This document shows positions 42,130 through 53,542 of a DNA stretch of 64,000 bases, piece by piece (positions within the stretch are counted from its first letter, which is position 1; each line of letters opens with the position of its first letter). This stretch comes from Gracilaria gracilis (Eukaryota > Rhodophyta > Florideophyceae > Gracilariales > Gracilariaceae): positions 62,001 to 126,000 of the forward strand of contig JARGSG010000075.1 in NCBI GenBank assembly GCA_030374805.1, read 5' to 3'. The notes under the pieces are model-generated. The model searched no databases. It was given only the letters and a program-made list of their open reading frames with translations, and was not told the origin of the DNA. The position numbers were made by a program, and so were the translations under genes.

Positions 42130-43040
42130 TCAAAGAAAATAAAGTGGGGTTAGATCCTGCTCCTCGATGTCCTCCCAACGTTGGCGTTTTGGTAGTTGCG
42201 TAAGAATAGCTGCCCAGTGCGAATCGGAAGTGTCAGTAAAAAGAAAAAAGTCGTGATCTGTCTTCGGATGTGCAAGTTTGACCGGAGCTGCGAGTTCTTT
42301 TTTGACGCTTTTGAAAGCAGCTTCATGGTCGGCTCCCCACGAGTGGGTGAGGGATACCTTGCGTACAGCTTGCTTCGTTCGTTTTCCTGCCTTCGAATAA
42401 GGCTCTTCCATTAAAAAAGGCAATGGTTCCACCAATTCAGAATGGGCTGGTATGGCATTGCGCATCCAGTTGGTGGCACAGAGAAGTTGCTGTAATTTGT
42501 TTGCAGAACATGGCTTCTTCTTGTTGAGCAAAGAATCGAAATGCCTTGGATGGTATAGTATAACTTCTTTGGAAATTATGCGGCCGCAAAACTGCACTTC
42601 TTTGTCAAACAACAAAGACTTCTTAGCATGCCCCTTTATTCCCACTTCAATGCAAATCTGCAGGAATGAATCAAGATTATCCAGCTGCTCGTATTCCGAT
42701 TTGGCATAAAACAGGAAGTCATCCAGCCATTGGATCGTCTTGTGTACCGAACCTCCAAACTTCCCCTCCAGTACGGCCTAAAAATGATTCCCAGAGTCAC
42801 TACCTCCTTGTAGTAACCTCCGAGATGAGTAAACACCTATTGGAGTTTGAATAGACATGAATTCCTGCGATTTCTTTGACAGAGAAACTTGCCAGTAACC
42901 ATGTGCCAGATCTATATTCGCAAACCATGTGCTTCCCGACACATCCTAGAAAGTGGACTCCAGATGAGAGATTGCAGACGAATTGGGACTGTTTGTGCGT
43001 TGAGACCACTCAAGTCTACAGTAAACCTCGGCTTGGTTGA
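42130..43040 (-). pseudogene. element E reverse transcriptase and RNase H
   Basis: Across frames: KPRFTVDLSGLNAQTVPI, DLAHGYWQVSL, a catalytic box WLDDFLFYAKSE (W replaces the usual Y/F), then thumb (GIKGHAKKSLLFDKEVQFCG) and RNase H start (DHDFFLFTDTSDSHWAAILT). At least two frameshifts or stops lie between 42640 and 43000. Confidence 0.7.
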
Positions 43041-44400
43041 TCCAGGTTGACGGACAGCCAGCGCAGTTGTTCCCGAACGCACTGAAGGGTTTTTGTAAAC
43101 TTCACAAACGTATTCCAGTTCCTTGACCATCTGTGTTATGAATTTTTTTCTGCTGTAGATCATAGCGGCGTTGTGAAAAACGAAAGGGCTGCGCGTCCTT
43201 GGCTGGCGTGATGACCAACGGGGGAACTTTTGCAGGCGGGTCTGGACTAAACTTGATTCTGAACGCGTCTCTATTGCGCTCAACCATTTCCCCTAAACGC
43301 ATATGTCCAGCTTCGTATATTCCTTTGTCGTTCGCGTTTGAAAGAATTACGCGGAAAGCATTGTTGATGGACTTCTTGGAGTCCTTCCCGATTCCAGCAG
43401 CGAGTGCCCCCGGGAGGTGGATATAGTCGTCATATGCATCTTGACACGAAAGGCAGTAGTACTTGGATGCGGCCAGTTTCAGCTGGCGTGGATCGATTTC
43501 TGACAGCTTCTTGTCGTGAACGTGGGTTCTTACTCGTTCAAGATGCTCGTCCAAATCAAAACCAATAACTTTTAAGAAAGGTCTACGAAGTAGAATTTCG
43601 TCCATGTCCTCTTCTAGAACGTGAATATTATTCCTCGAATACGAAGAGAAATATTAGATCCTAGGAGACAGATCGTGATGGATACCACGACCGTCTTTGA
43701 TGCTGTGTACTTCGCGTCTACTTTGAATGCGTCGTTGAGTTCCACTGGTTTTTTGAACACACTAACAGGTAGCTAAGGATCTGACTTCACTATTTCCTCG
43801 ATAAGAGCCAACGGCACGGCGCTGTAGTATACTCCGTAGTCGCTCAGGACAACTTCGGGGACCTTATCTCCAAAATGAATCCTGTATCGCCCATCTTGTG
43901 TTGTTTCAGAAATATTTTGGTTTCTTGACAGCCTTGGCGGCTTTCTTTGTCTTAAAATATTGGTCAAGTAGTTCCTTTCGTTCCCCCGATAGGGTGATCC
44001 GACAGTTCTTACCACGATGTATTTCAGGGTATTTGGAGTTCATACATTGTGCAGTCCACTCCTTGGCTGGTACCTTTTCCCTTCCGGAAAAAAGAACTTC
44101 CTTCCCAGAGCCAAACGTAGTTTTTTCCATCTGATCACCACCCAGACGACGGGAATCCGGCATCTTTCCCGACTTTTTTCCATGTTCTGCGCGATTGCGT
44201 TTCCCGGTGGAGGCCATTCTAGAGAGAGCAGTTTCATTCTGCGAGACTTCTACTGCCAAAGCAGCAACCTTCTTTCGGAAGAATTCGATGCTACCTTTTT
44301 CTTATGTGTTCCAGAGCGCTCGCCTCGTCCTGATTCGCTCCCGTAGCCGTGGAGGTTCGATCCTTCCTTATAATTTGTTTATCATCACTTTGGCTTTGGC
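43041..44400 (-). pseudogene. element E gag/protease and pre-RT linker
   Basis: Frames 43906-44259 (basic, Lys-rich gag-like), 43773-44015 (IHFGDKVPEVVLSDYGVYYS, a protease-like site with DYG where DSG/DTG is usual) and 43102-43605 (LLRRPFLKVIGFDLDEHLER, SCQDAYDDYIHLPGALAAGI). The assignments rest on order and local resemblance. Confidence 0.5.
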
Positions 44401-44428
44401 TTTTTCGTTAAAAATTGGCGAAGCGTTA

Positions 44429-45244
44429 TGTAGTGCAATGCCCGCAAGCGGGAAAAACACCAGAAGACGTCCGGATCTTCCTCTCACGAAGCAAACCCTG
44501 CAGTAGAGCTCTTCCAGGGATGACACGACTAAGTCGGGTGTAAGACCGAGGTCAACCCTTCACGACCAGCGTAGGAAGCTGAGACAAGGAGGTACTCCGC
44601 GTGAGGAGCGTGTGTGTTATTCTCTAAGGAGACAAAGTGTCCACAGTGTGGCGAGTGCGACGCAGTGTCAGCACAGGCCGCTAGCCTCGGGGAGCAACCC
44701 AAAAGGAAATGGAAAAGACGGGGGAGTCACGAGAGTGACCAAAGGAACCGGCAAAGCCGGAGGACACCTTATACAAGGGCGAACACGACAATTGTTGGTA
44801 ATTACCCCCAGCAATGGGTTCGTTTAGGTGACGCAGGGGGAAAGACAGCCCGTGTGCAACAGAATATCCCTCCGAGGAGGAGTAGAGTACGGACGAAGGC
44901 GAAGAAGTCAAGAGCCAACCCTGATTCTGGAGATTTACTGATTGGCAGGGTCTTGGCGCCCTGGAATTATATACTCTGTATAAACCTTTCTTAATTAGGC
45001 AAATAATATCTAATAAATATATCAAATACCAGCAATGCTGTGCCAACAGTCCCTTGCAACCGTGCCAAACGTGTACCCATCACACCCATATTGGGACTGC
45101 AGTGTACGTGCGCCTGTACACAATGCATACCATGCACACCATAATAGTGGTAAGCAACCCGCACGTTGCGGTAATAAGCGCGCAGTCACGCCAACGCGAA
45201 AACGACTAAGTCGAGAAAATGACCCTCATGGGCGTTGCACTACA
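44429..45244 (-). repeat. 3' LTR of element B
   Basis: 816 bp, ends TGTAGTGCAA (44429-44438) and TTGCACTACA (45235-45244). It is bordered on its internal side by TCTCCCCCTCCTAGGC, a polypurine tract when read on the minus strand. Nearly identical to 58191-59005. Confidence 0.85.
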
Positions 45245-46532
45245 TCTCCCCCTCCTAGGCGCAAACATGTCTCGAAGGAGATGGATGCAGCACCGACCCA
45301 GTCTTCTAGTCTACCACTTACCCATCAACTGGGATTGCTTCCGCTTCGCGGGGATGCGCCCGCCACGTGGTCCAAGAGTTATCCAATGAACCACAACCTC
45401 AACCACGTCCTGGTCCTCGGCGACCACCTTCCTCGATAACCAAGTGGCGTCACTCTTGCTTAGCACACCTGCACACCACATTGTGGGATGTTCTGATGAG
45501 ATGCGGAACGCTCCACAATAGTAGTTTAAGACAAGTACTGTGTTCCTCATTTTTTGGGTTGTGAGCGTCCCCTCGTGGAAATTCATCCCACTTACTGCCA
45601 AACAGGGTAGCCAATTTGACTCCGCTGAGGCGGTACAACCCGGGTACGGTCCGGTTAGTCCACGCTCAAACCGGTTCGATAGCAACCACGGTACCCGAAC
45701 CGGTTTTGAGAAAACTTCAACATTGAAGTATTCATAACTTCTGAACCAAACCTTCTGGACACAATCCCAATACGTCGCCTACCTTCTGGACTCTACAGCT
45801 TTCGAATGAAACCCAAAACGTTGGGGTTCATTTTCAGTAAGGTGGAAAGCGCAACCTGTTTCTGTTGGAGCTAAAAATAGACGGCCGAACTGAAACGATG
45901 CCATAACCTGAAAACAATTCAAAATACTCCGGATCTGTGTTCATCAAAGTGTTCAAACACGTCTAAAATATCATGGTGCCAAATCGTTATTTAAACGGAC
46001 TAGTATTCACCGTGAAACGGGGTTTCGCGAACAAGCATCCCCAAAATACTGTAGACGCAAGATACCCGAATCCGGGAGAGATAGACCAGAACCAGAAATG
46101 ACCGGGAATGAATACCAACGCAACATACAACTGAGGTAGGGACCGCAACAGCGTGTAGAGACCACAGTACTGCGCAGTAAGTGGTAAGCAAAATAGATTA
46201 GCATCAACAGATGAACATCTCCGTCAGAGGCGTGTAGGCGACAAACGGTGTTCAACCGGTAAATCAAAGTGGTGCGCACGGAGAACGCGCACCCTCTGAA
46301 GGGAAATCCCGCTATCACGGGCCCATAATCATGAGAGCGAATCAGCGAGCTGGATGAAAATCCATCAGGATGGTATAGTCGAAAACTGATCGCTAGCGAT
46401 CGAAGACCACCAAAGTCGGACTCTGACCGCGTAGCCCGTGTAACCACGTGATCCTACACTGGTGAGAATCACTCCCGTATTATACGGCATGAAGATACTC
46501 TTCTTCTTCTTTCCGTCTATGACGTATTTACA
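45245..46532. other. element B 3' non-coding region
   Basis: No credible gene; the 146-codon minus-strand frame at 46007-46447 has no family signature. It contains an inverted repeat at 45665-45710: CTCAAACCGGTTCG (45665-45678) against CGAACCGGTTTTGAG (45696-45710). Confidence 0.5.
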
Positions 46533-47030
46533 TTATCCAACTTGGGCGCTATCCAGGGTTTCTGGCAGTCCCGTGCAAGCGAGGCGATGATACTGTACTA
46601 CCCGGGAACGGGGAGGATGCTCAATTGGTTCCTCCGTATCCCATTCTGGGCCATACCCGTACCAACGGACGCGGTACTGTAAGATACCGTTCTCATCATA
46701 TGAGTGTCCGACTATTCGGTCGACTACGTACTCTTGTACGTAGATGTCCCGGCTGTGCCGTGTTGTAGTCACCTTCGGTGTAACACTCCTACTATGGGCG
46801 AACATGGGCGTCAGAAAGGTGTCGGGGTCCACCGCAGTGGTGTCGGCGTTGACCAAGCGGTGTTCCGAGTTCCAACTTGCGTGGTAGTCGGCCCTTACCA
46901 CGAGACGGCGGGGGTTCTTCCGCCCTGGCGTTGGCGATGACTCCGTTGGCCTTGACGGCGTTGTTCCGCGTTCCGCCGGAAGGGGCGCGTGTGGCGCGTC
47001 CTTTCGTGGGCGGGCCCGTGACCCCAACAA
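46533..47030 (-). pseudogene. element B chromodomain
   Basis: 165-codon frame with a proline/arginine-rich linker and a chromodomain: YVVDRIVGHSYDENGILQYR, RVRWYGYGPEWDTEEPIEHP. Similar in its core to that of element A. Confidence 0.75.
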
Positions 47031-47931
47031 TGGTTGGCCATGCGTTAACCTACTCTGACCCGCCTCCCTTGCCTAGGGTACGTATCAACGGCTGCGCCTT
47101 GCTTTGCTGGCGCGGCACCCTGTGTCCGATGGCTATTTTCTGTGAACCGGCGTCGTTGAGCTTATCTTCGTGTGGGGCGTGCACAGCTGGCGCTGTGCCC
47201 GTTACTTGCGGAAATTTCGGATCTTTCGAGATTCGAATGCCACTCTTAACGGGTTCCTCGCCCGGGACGACCTGTTTATTACAGCTAGTGGCGGCGACCT
47301 CAGGGTCAACAGAGACGCTTGGGGTGTGCTTACGCGTGCGTGACGTTCTCGCTTCGGGTTTCCTTCCCTCATTATGAAGTATTTTTTTGCAAAGATGGGC
47401 GCCTCTGCCGCAGCGTACTCCTGGATGGAGGGCGCCACTAACAGTTTCTCTGCGACGTTTCCCAAGAGTGTGTGGTCGGTTTTGCCCAGCGCTTCTAGCT
47501 TCTCTTCTATGTTGCGCTTCGCGTGTCGCACTGGGCGTGAGACCTGGTCAACCGCTTGGGCCGACGATTCCTCAACCGAGACTGATCTGGCAGTACCCCC
47601 GGCAGGGTTCGGCAAAGCAGTCTGCTTGTCGCCTCGGGCGAGCGGTGGCGACGCTGCTGTACCATCCCGTGTGCCACGGTGTGTATCCCGCTGCGACCGC
47701 GAACAATCTTCTTCGGAGCGGTTAGTCTCCGGTGATTTGCTAACCGCTTTGGCGGGGGACTCTGCGACTGACGGTTGAGCTGAAACACCCGGAACGGGGC
47801 TTTGCGTAATAGATAGCCTATCGTCCCGCGCGAGCGGCGATGCTGCTACATTACTAACCCGCCTGTCGCTGTGCGTCTTCCGTTGCGACGGCGAAGACTT
47901 TCCAACAAAGCGAATTTCCTTCTCTTCCTTC
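47031..47931 (-). pseudogene. element B post-integrase linker
   Basis: Minus-strand frames at 47202-47615 and 47507-47788 encode charged, low-complexity sequence (VSRPVRHAKRNIEEKLEALG) between integrase and chromodomain. No domain was recognised. Confidence 0.4.
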
Positions 47932-49500
47932 TTAGATGAAGCAACGGGGGAGGGGTGGGTGCAGTGGAATTCCCGCGTGGCGGGTGATTACCCGTGCCAT
48001 CGGGGAAGAAGTAGACGTAAGGTCATGAAGACCTTGTGCATCCGGCAGAGCCGGAGGTTCCGAGGAACTCGGTATATCTGAGATGCCCCGGGTGGTGTGT
48101 GGCAATAGAACAGGACTTTGTGCCACAAAAGTACCTGTAGTTGCCGAACCCGTTGTCGGAGAACTTGCATCCTGCAAGACTACCTCAGATGAGGGCGGTG
48201 GGGCCAGGACAACGCGATCACGTGAAAGGCGTTCGTGCGTGTCCCCCATTTCCACCATGACAGTGTCGCTCTTAACAGAGATGGCCTTAAAGGGTCCCTC
48301 CGCCACTGGCAAGAGCTTGTGGCGCTTTTTACTATCAGGGTTGTAGTACTCTTTGCGTAAAAACACGTAGTTACCGGGCGCGATTAGCGGAGGCTTTGCC
48401 CGACGTAGTCGGTCGTCGAAATCTCGTTGGTTCGTGGCTTGTGCACATTCCATCGACTTCCGCAGAGCGGGTACCAGCTTTGAGACCCATTGTTTCCCGT
48501 TCTCGAGGTAGTTACGCACAGATCGGAAGTTTTCCAGCGTAGCTTGGGATTCCAACGCCACTGGCAGGGGCGTTCGAGATAGTAGCAATTCGAATGGTGA
48601 TGTACCGGAAGTCCGGTGAACTTGTGTATTGTATGCAAACGTGAGGGCATCAGTGTACAAGTCCCAAGTTTTTGGGTGATCAGCCACGTAGGAACGTAGC
48701 GCAGCTAGCATAGTCCGGTTGAACCTTTCGACCTGCCCATTATATTGGGGATGATAGGTAGTCGTGAACAAGTTCTTCACGTCCAGGATGCGACAGATAT
48801 CCTGGAAGAAACATGACGCAAACTACTTACCGTTATCGGATAAGAACTCCACTGGAAGTCCACAGACGAAAGTCCAATGCGTCACGAATGCGTTCGCCAC
48901 CGCGAAAGCGGTTATCCTCCTCAGAGGCACAGTCCGAACCAGCTTTGAAGAGAGATCGGTGATCACAAGTATAAACTTGTTTCCCCTCTCAGTAGTGAGG
49001 AGTGGTCCGAAGATTTCGATCGCGACAAACTCGAGCGGTGCCCTAGCAGGGAATATCTTCAGCTTCTTGCTGTTCTTCCGAAGTTTAACTCGGGTCGTTG
49101 CACTCTCTGTACAGAAGCGTACAGTAGCGTAGCAGTCCACCGCCATGGCGTGCCAGTAGAAGTCCTTTCGCAAGGTTAAGTAAAGCTTCCTTCCACCTGA
49201 GTGGCCACCAAGGTTGGCGAAATTACAGATGAACCCGCGTCTGGAAGGAGTGCGGTACCACGACTTGTGGGGTAGCTTTGGTGGGGTAGCTTGGACCAAC
49301 CTTAGGAGGTAGCCTTGGTCGTCCACCTCGAAGGGGAGGGTTTCACCACCATTAAGGCGGGCTTGTATCCTTACGCAAAATGGATCCCCGAACTGTTCTC
49401 GGATCAGTTCATCTGGAGCAATAGGTACAAATGAGCCCCGTATGGGGGTCGCAGTTGGGGTTTTGCTTGACGTGAGTAGTTCGTCGATCTCAGCATCCAT
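47932..49500 (-). pseudogene. element B integrase
   Basis: Two frames. 48823-49500: finger GGHSGGRKLYLTLRKDFYWH, then FVAIEIFGPLLTTERGNK, where the first catalytic Asp is Glu, and LPVEFLSDNGK. 47932-48780: YHPQYNGQVERFNRTMLAAL, LTFAYNTQVHRTSGTSPFEL and a barrel module (HKLLPVAEGPFKAISVKSDT). A stop right after SDNGK splits the core. Confidence 0.75.
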
Positions 49501-49515
49501 TTCCCAGTCTTCTGG

Positions 49516-49997
49516 TCAGTCGTCCTCGAAGTCCACTACCAGGTCACCCGGGTCCATCACATCTGCGATGAAGCAAGGGATCTCGTCATCCTCGGTGGCG
49601 AGGGCTTTCCCACTCATGGGCAATTCCGACAGCATGTCTGCTTGAGTGTTCTGCGCTCTCTTCTTGTATATGACTTCAAAGTCATATTCCGCCAAAAGCG
49701 CAGTCTCCACTGCATCAGGCGGCCAGATGGATCAGAGATATTCATCAACCACTTCAGTGAGGAATTATCCGAGTAAACAGTAAAGTGAACACCCATGAGA
49801 TACGGGTCGATGGTCGAGAGTGCCCAGACGACTGCGAGGCACTCTTCCTCCGAAACGGAATAGTTTCGTTCGTGGATGTTGAACGAACGTGACCAATACC
49901 CAATGGGTTTCCGTTCCCATTCTGGAGTGGTCGGGAAAAGAGGGCAGCCGACTAGGTAGTCCCTCGAGTCGGTGTCCACGGAGGACGGTAATCCCAA
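49516..49997 (-). pseudogene. element B RNase H
   Basis: SSVDTDSRDYLVGCPLFPTT, KPIGYWSRSFNIHERNYSVS, EEECLAVVWALSTIDPYLMG and KWLMNISDPSGRLMQWRLR, then NTQADMLSELP in the next frame. Typical Gypsy RNase H order. Confidence 0.75.
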
Positions 49998-50115
49998 TAT
50001 GGGTAGCCATAGGATCGGTGCTGACGTGACAGCCTCCTTTAAGGAGTTGAACGCTTCCGCTTGCGCGGGTGTTAAGGGTCCCAGTTTCGGTGTTTATCTT
50101 TTGCGCAGTAGCGCG

Positions 50116-51040
50116 TTAAGCGGCGGCGCGATGTCCGAGAAGTTCGGGATAAACCGTCGATAGACGTTGACTTACCCCAGAAAGAACCGATGTTCCGTCT
50201 GAGTACCGGGTTGCTTTTGCCTCAACGACGGATTTGACACAAGCCTTCTCGATCGACAACCGTCCAGGACAGATCATATGTCCAAGATACTTGATGGTAT
50301 CAGCGAAGAACTCACACTTCCTGAGCTTGAGGGTTATCTCAGCATTCCATAAAACGGTTAGAACTGCCCTGACATGGGTGAGGTGGTTCTCAAGGTTATC
50401 TGAGAAGACAATGATGTCATCCAGATATACCAAGCACGACCGCCACTTGAACCTGTTGAGCAGGATATCGACCGCTCGCTGAAAAGTAGCGATGGGCATT
50501 GGTTAGACCAAACGGCATCTGCTTGAAGCGCTAGGATCCAGAGTGGGAGACAAACGCAGTCTTGTTGCGGTCCTATTCCCTTACAGGTACCTGTCAATAT
50601 CCCCAATTGGCATCCAACGCCGTGAAAACGGTAGCATCGCCAAGCGAGTCAATGCACGGGTTCATACGTGGTATGGGATAGTTATCCCGTAGAGTTACAG
50701 CGTTCAGCCTGCGGTAGTCGATACAGAATCGCCGCGTGCCGTCGGCCTTCATTTCCAGTACAACTGGAGAAGCTCAGGGTGACTGAGCGGGCTCAATCAC
50801 CCCGAAGCGGAGCATCTTTTCCACTTGAAAGTTCCCCTCTTCCCGGTTTTTCAGACCTGCCCTGAATGGGGGCTGCGCAACCGGACGCGCGTTCGGCGAA
50901 AAGTCGATACAGTGCTCCGTCGTGTTGATCTTTCGAAGAGAGCCATCCCACATCGTGGTAAACTCCCGTAACATGTTACGGAGTTGTTCGTGGGGCGATA
51001 CCGGTACGTGATTAAGGTCCAGCTCTTCAAGAGCCTTCAC
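50116..51040 (-). pseudogene. element B reverse transcriptase
   Basis: N-terminal part TEHCIDFSPNARPVAQPPFR (50774-51040), then broken frames, then TFQRAVDILLNRFKWRSCLV with YLDDIIVFSDNLENHL (intact YLDD) and KYLGHMICPGRLSIEKA (50116-50499). Confidence 0.75.
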
Positions 51041-51502
51041 CTGGTCAAGCCAGTCGTAGCTTGTATGGCCACGGTGTCTTGTGTCGTAACAGGTTGCAAA
51101 TCCGAATCATTCTGCAACTTCTCCGTTGAAGAGGCAGTGTCCTCCCCCTCCTTAAACGGAACGTCGGGGTTCTCTGCACTGTCTCCCTCCTTGGAGGAAA
51201 CCAATCCGAAGACATCGTCAGCATTCATCTGCATCGGGGGCATTGCGAGCGGGTGCAGGGTGACTGATCTAATTATTTGGTTCTTTACCAGATAGTGGGG
51301 TTTGGTGCCAAGATTGGAAATCAAGATTTGAAACGGAGTATCCGGGTGCACCAGCACAATTCCGTTTGCAACGGTGAGTTGACACTCCTCGTACAACGAG
51401 GGAAGGGGCTGTATGACCCGAAGACCGTGTTGACGGGAGTCGACCTGCACCATAACTTGGGACTCTGGCGAAATAGAAACCGACGCGGCAACGCGGAGCT
51501 TT
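51041..51502 (-). pseudogene. element B pre-RT linker, cut by the duplication junction
   Basis: Minus-strand frame (51037-51453) with LTVANGIVLVHPDTPFQILI and SNLGTKPHYLVKNQIIRSV, matching the linker of element D. It is fused at 51503 to plus-strand integrase sequence of element D. Confidence 0.65.
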
Positions 51503-53542
51503 GGCGCTGTATTGCTCCTCCACCTCCAGGACGTGTACGAACTGTGATCGTGAACGAGTCAAACTCCGCCGCCAAGCGAAGAAATTAAAAGTGTTTCCGG
51601 CACCAGCCCTTCTGGAATTTTTTACCATCGATTTACTCGGTGAGTTCCTCCAGACATCCGGTGGAAACAATAACGAATAGGTTTTCTAAATTCGTCCGGA
51701 CTGTACTGATGAAAAACATTTACGCACGAACCGTGGCTGAAGCGTTTGTACTACATTGGGCACTCGTCTACGGTCCTCCGGTTTATCATCTTTCGAATAA
51801 TGGCAGACAGTTTGTTGCGCGTTTCTCCCAGGATGTCTGTAGGGTACTCGATGTGAAGAATCTGTTTACAAAGAAATATCATCCCCAATGCAATGGGCAG
51901 GTGGAATGGTTCAACCGAACGTTATTATCCGCACTTCGTGTGTATACTGTTGAACATCCCCAAAACATGGGACTTCTATACAGATACCGTAACTTACGCG
52001 TACAACACACAAGAACACAGATTTACTGGTTTGTCATCGTTTGAGCTGGTATTGTCACGTATACCGCCGCCTGTGGCAATTGAATCACAGTCGACGCTGG
52101 AGAGGTCCCCGTCATCGGTCGATCATTATCTCCGTTGGAAAGTGTGGCTTGTAACGATGATTCCAATCGCTAAGTCATCAATGGAAAAGGTACAACGGGT
52201 GCACAAGCGGAATTTCGATGCCAGAATCCGTCGGCCACTACCCTCGCTGGAGGAAGGACAGTTAGCCTTTGTAAGAAAAGAGTTATACAACCACAGAAGG
52301 AGAAACATCACAAGCTCGCACCAATTGTGGATGGCCCATATAAGACAATCTCTGTGGACCCAGACACAGTTGTACTGGAAGTCGATGACCACCATGAGCG
52401 CTTTCCCCGTGACCGCGTTGTACAGGGCCCCTTCCCACTCACAGAAGTAGCCACCCATCGTGGAGCGGAAATTCAACTGGAACAAGACTGCTCATGAGAA
52501 AATATGGCATCCCACCCAGCTGGTCCTCCCCACCGTGCACGTGGCTTATCACAAAAACCGACCTTATCGTTGTCAACAACCGGGCCTTCACGCTCTAGAT
52601 AATTCATTCGCCCCAGCTTTACAGCACCTGTTACACCGCCATAACACGTGATTTCATTCCGTGTCGCTCCACCTAAGAAGGGAGAGAATAATGACCGCTT
52701 TGTCGCGAAGGAAGTCCCGGTATCGCGACTTTCGTCTGATACTCGTGATACACGGATTGCCTACGTTGCAGAATTGCCTACGGGCTCCGTCCAGGACAGC
52801 ATCGTTCATGATACCCCAATTGCTAGGCCAGCAAGCCCGCGGTCGCGTGTTGGAATCGCAAAGACAGCTTCTCCTCTGCAGAGGACAGCACTATTGTTCA
52901 CAAAAATATCTCGTCGGACACGGATAGGGCTTCACATCAGCTTACTAGCATTGCTCACCCTACTAGGGATAGCTCGCCAGATAGTCCACCCAATGGGTTG
53001 TCTGTCGATCTCTTTCGCGATGCTCTCTCGGCACAGCTGGCAACGGACTACAAGCCCCACTGGCTCAGATGACCAATAGCACAGGAGACCTAGGAGTATC
53101 GTCGGAAGCTACAACGGATTCTCCATAGCTGCCTACCGTCTCGGACGAACGCACACCGCCGCTTGAGGAGGCGAGGAACGTTGAAGTCAGGGTAGATCCT
53201 GGTACAGAAAGCCCCTTTGTGAAGGAAGACTCGGTGCACAGTGAAGTGGATAGTTCTCACCCCGGAACTGGTCCCGTCGTTACGCCGACAACCCCGCTTT
53301 CGGGAAGCTCATCATCTGCCCGTCATGACGGCTCCCCCCGACATGACCGGAGGTCAAACACTCAAGAAGAGACGACTCATCCGCTCCCTGAAGGGGGTAA
53401 GAAATACTGCCGCTGCAGGAGACTTATGCGCGCCCCGTCACGTGACAAGCGCCTGTTGGCAAGTTTTACGAGTAACAGTATTGTATAGATTTGGTTTTCC
53501 AGCGGTCCAAACCAAAAATCTTAGAAACTGAGAGTATGAGTA
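51503..53542 (+). pseudogene. element D integrase and 3' region, right copy
   Basis: Same as 37740-39780, with the altered LSNNG catalytic motif. It lacks two nonsense codons of the left copy: TGG at the site of 38374 and TAC at the site of 38523. The right copy may therefore be closer to the ancestral state, but it also carries the shared stops. Confidence 0.75.

Larger units (their letters stand above)
39781..44428 (-). mobile_element. Gypsy element E, divergent oomycete-like lineage (left copy)
   Basis: Minus-strand order: gag-like, protease-like, linker, RT, RNase H, integrase and chromodomain. A probable LTR/3' region follows at about 39790-40250, with a TATA-like AGTATAAAG (complement near 39925) and a 9-bp hairpin at 39900-39922. 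Its 5' side is cut by the LTR of element B at 44429. The RT box is WLDD rather than YxDD, and the integrase has CPWSNG before the catalytic Glu. These are features I associate with oomycete-type Gypsy lineages. Confidence 0.7.
37740..51502. repeat. 13.76-kb tandem duplication, left copy
   Basis: Every feature from 37740 recurs 13,762-13,763 bp later with very few substitutions. The shared sequence starts GGCGCTGTATTGCTCCTCCA at 37740 and at 51503. The left copy begins inside the element D integrase finger and ends inside the element B pre-RT region. Confidence 0.9.
44429..51502 (-). mobile_element. Gypsy chromodomain element B (5' truncated)
   Basis: 3' LTR 44429-45244, non-coding 3' region, chromodomain, integrase, RNase H, RT and pre-RT/protease region on the minus strand. 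It is cut at 51502 by the tandem-duplication junction, so gag and the 5' LTR are absent. It shares LTR type and chromodomain sequence with element A. Confidence 0.8.

Noticed and set aside
46007-46447. 146-codon minus-strand ORF (and its copy at 59768-60208)
   Set aside because: Lies between chromodomain and LTR, no motif, composition unlike the element's proteins; probably an open stretch by chance.
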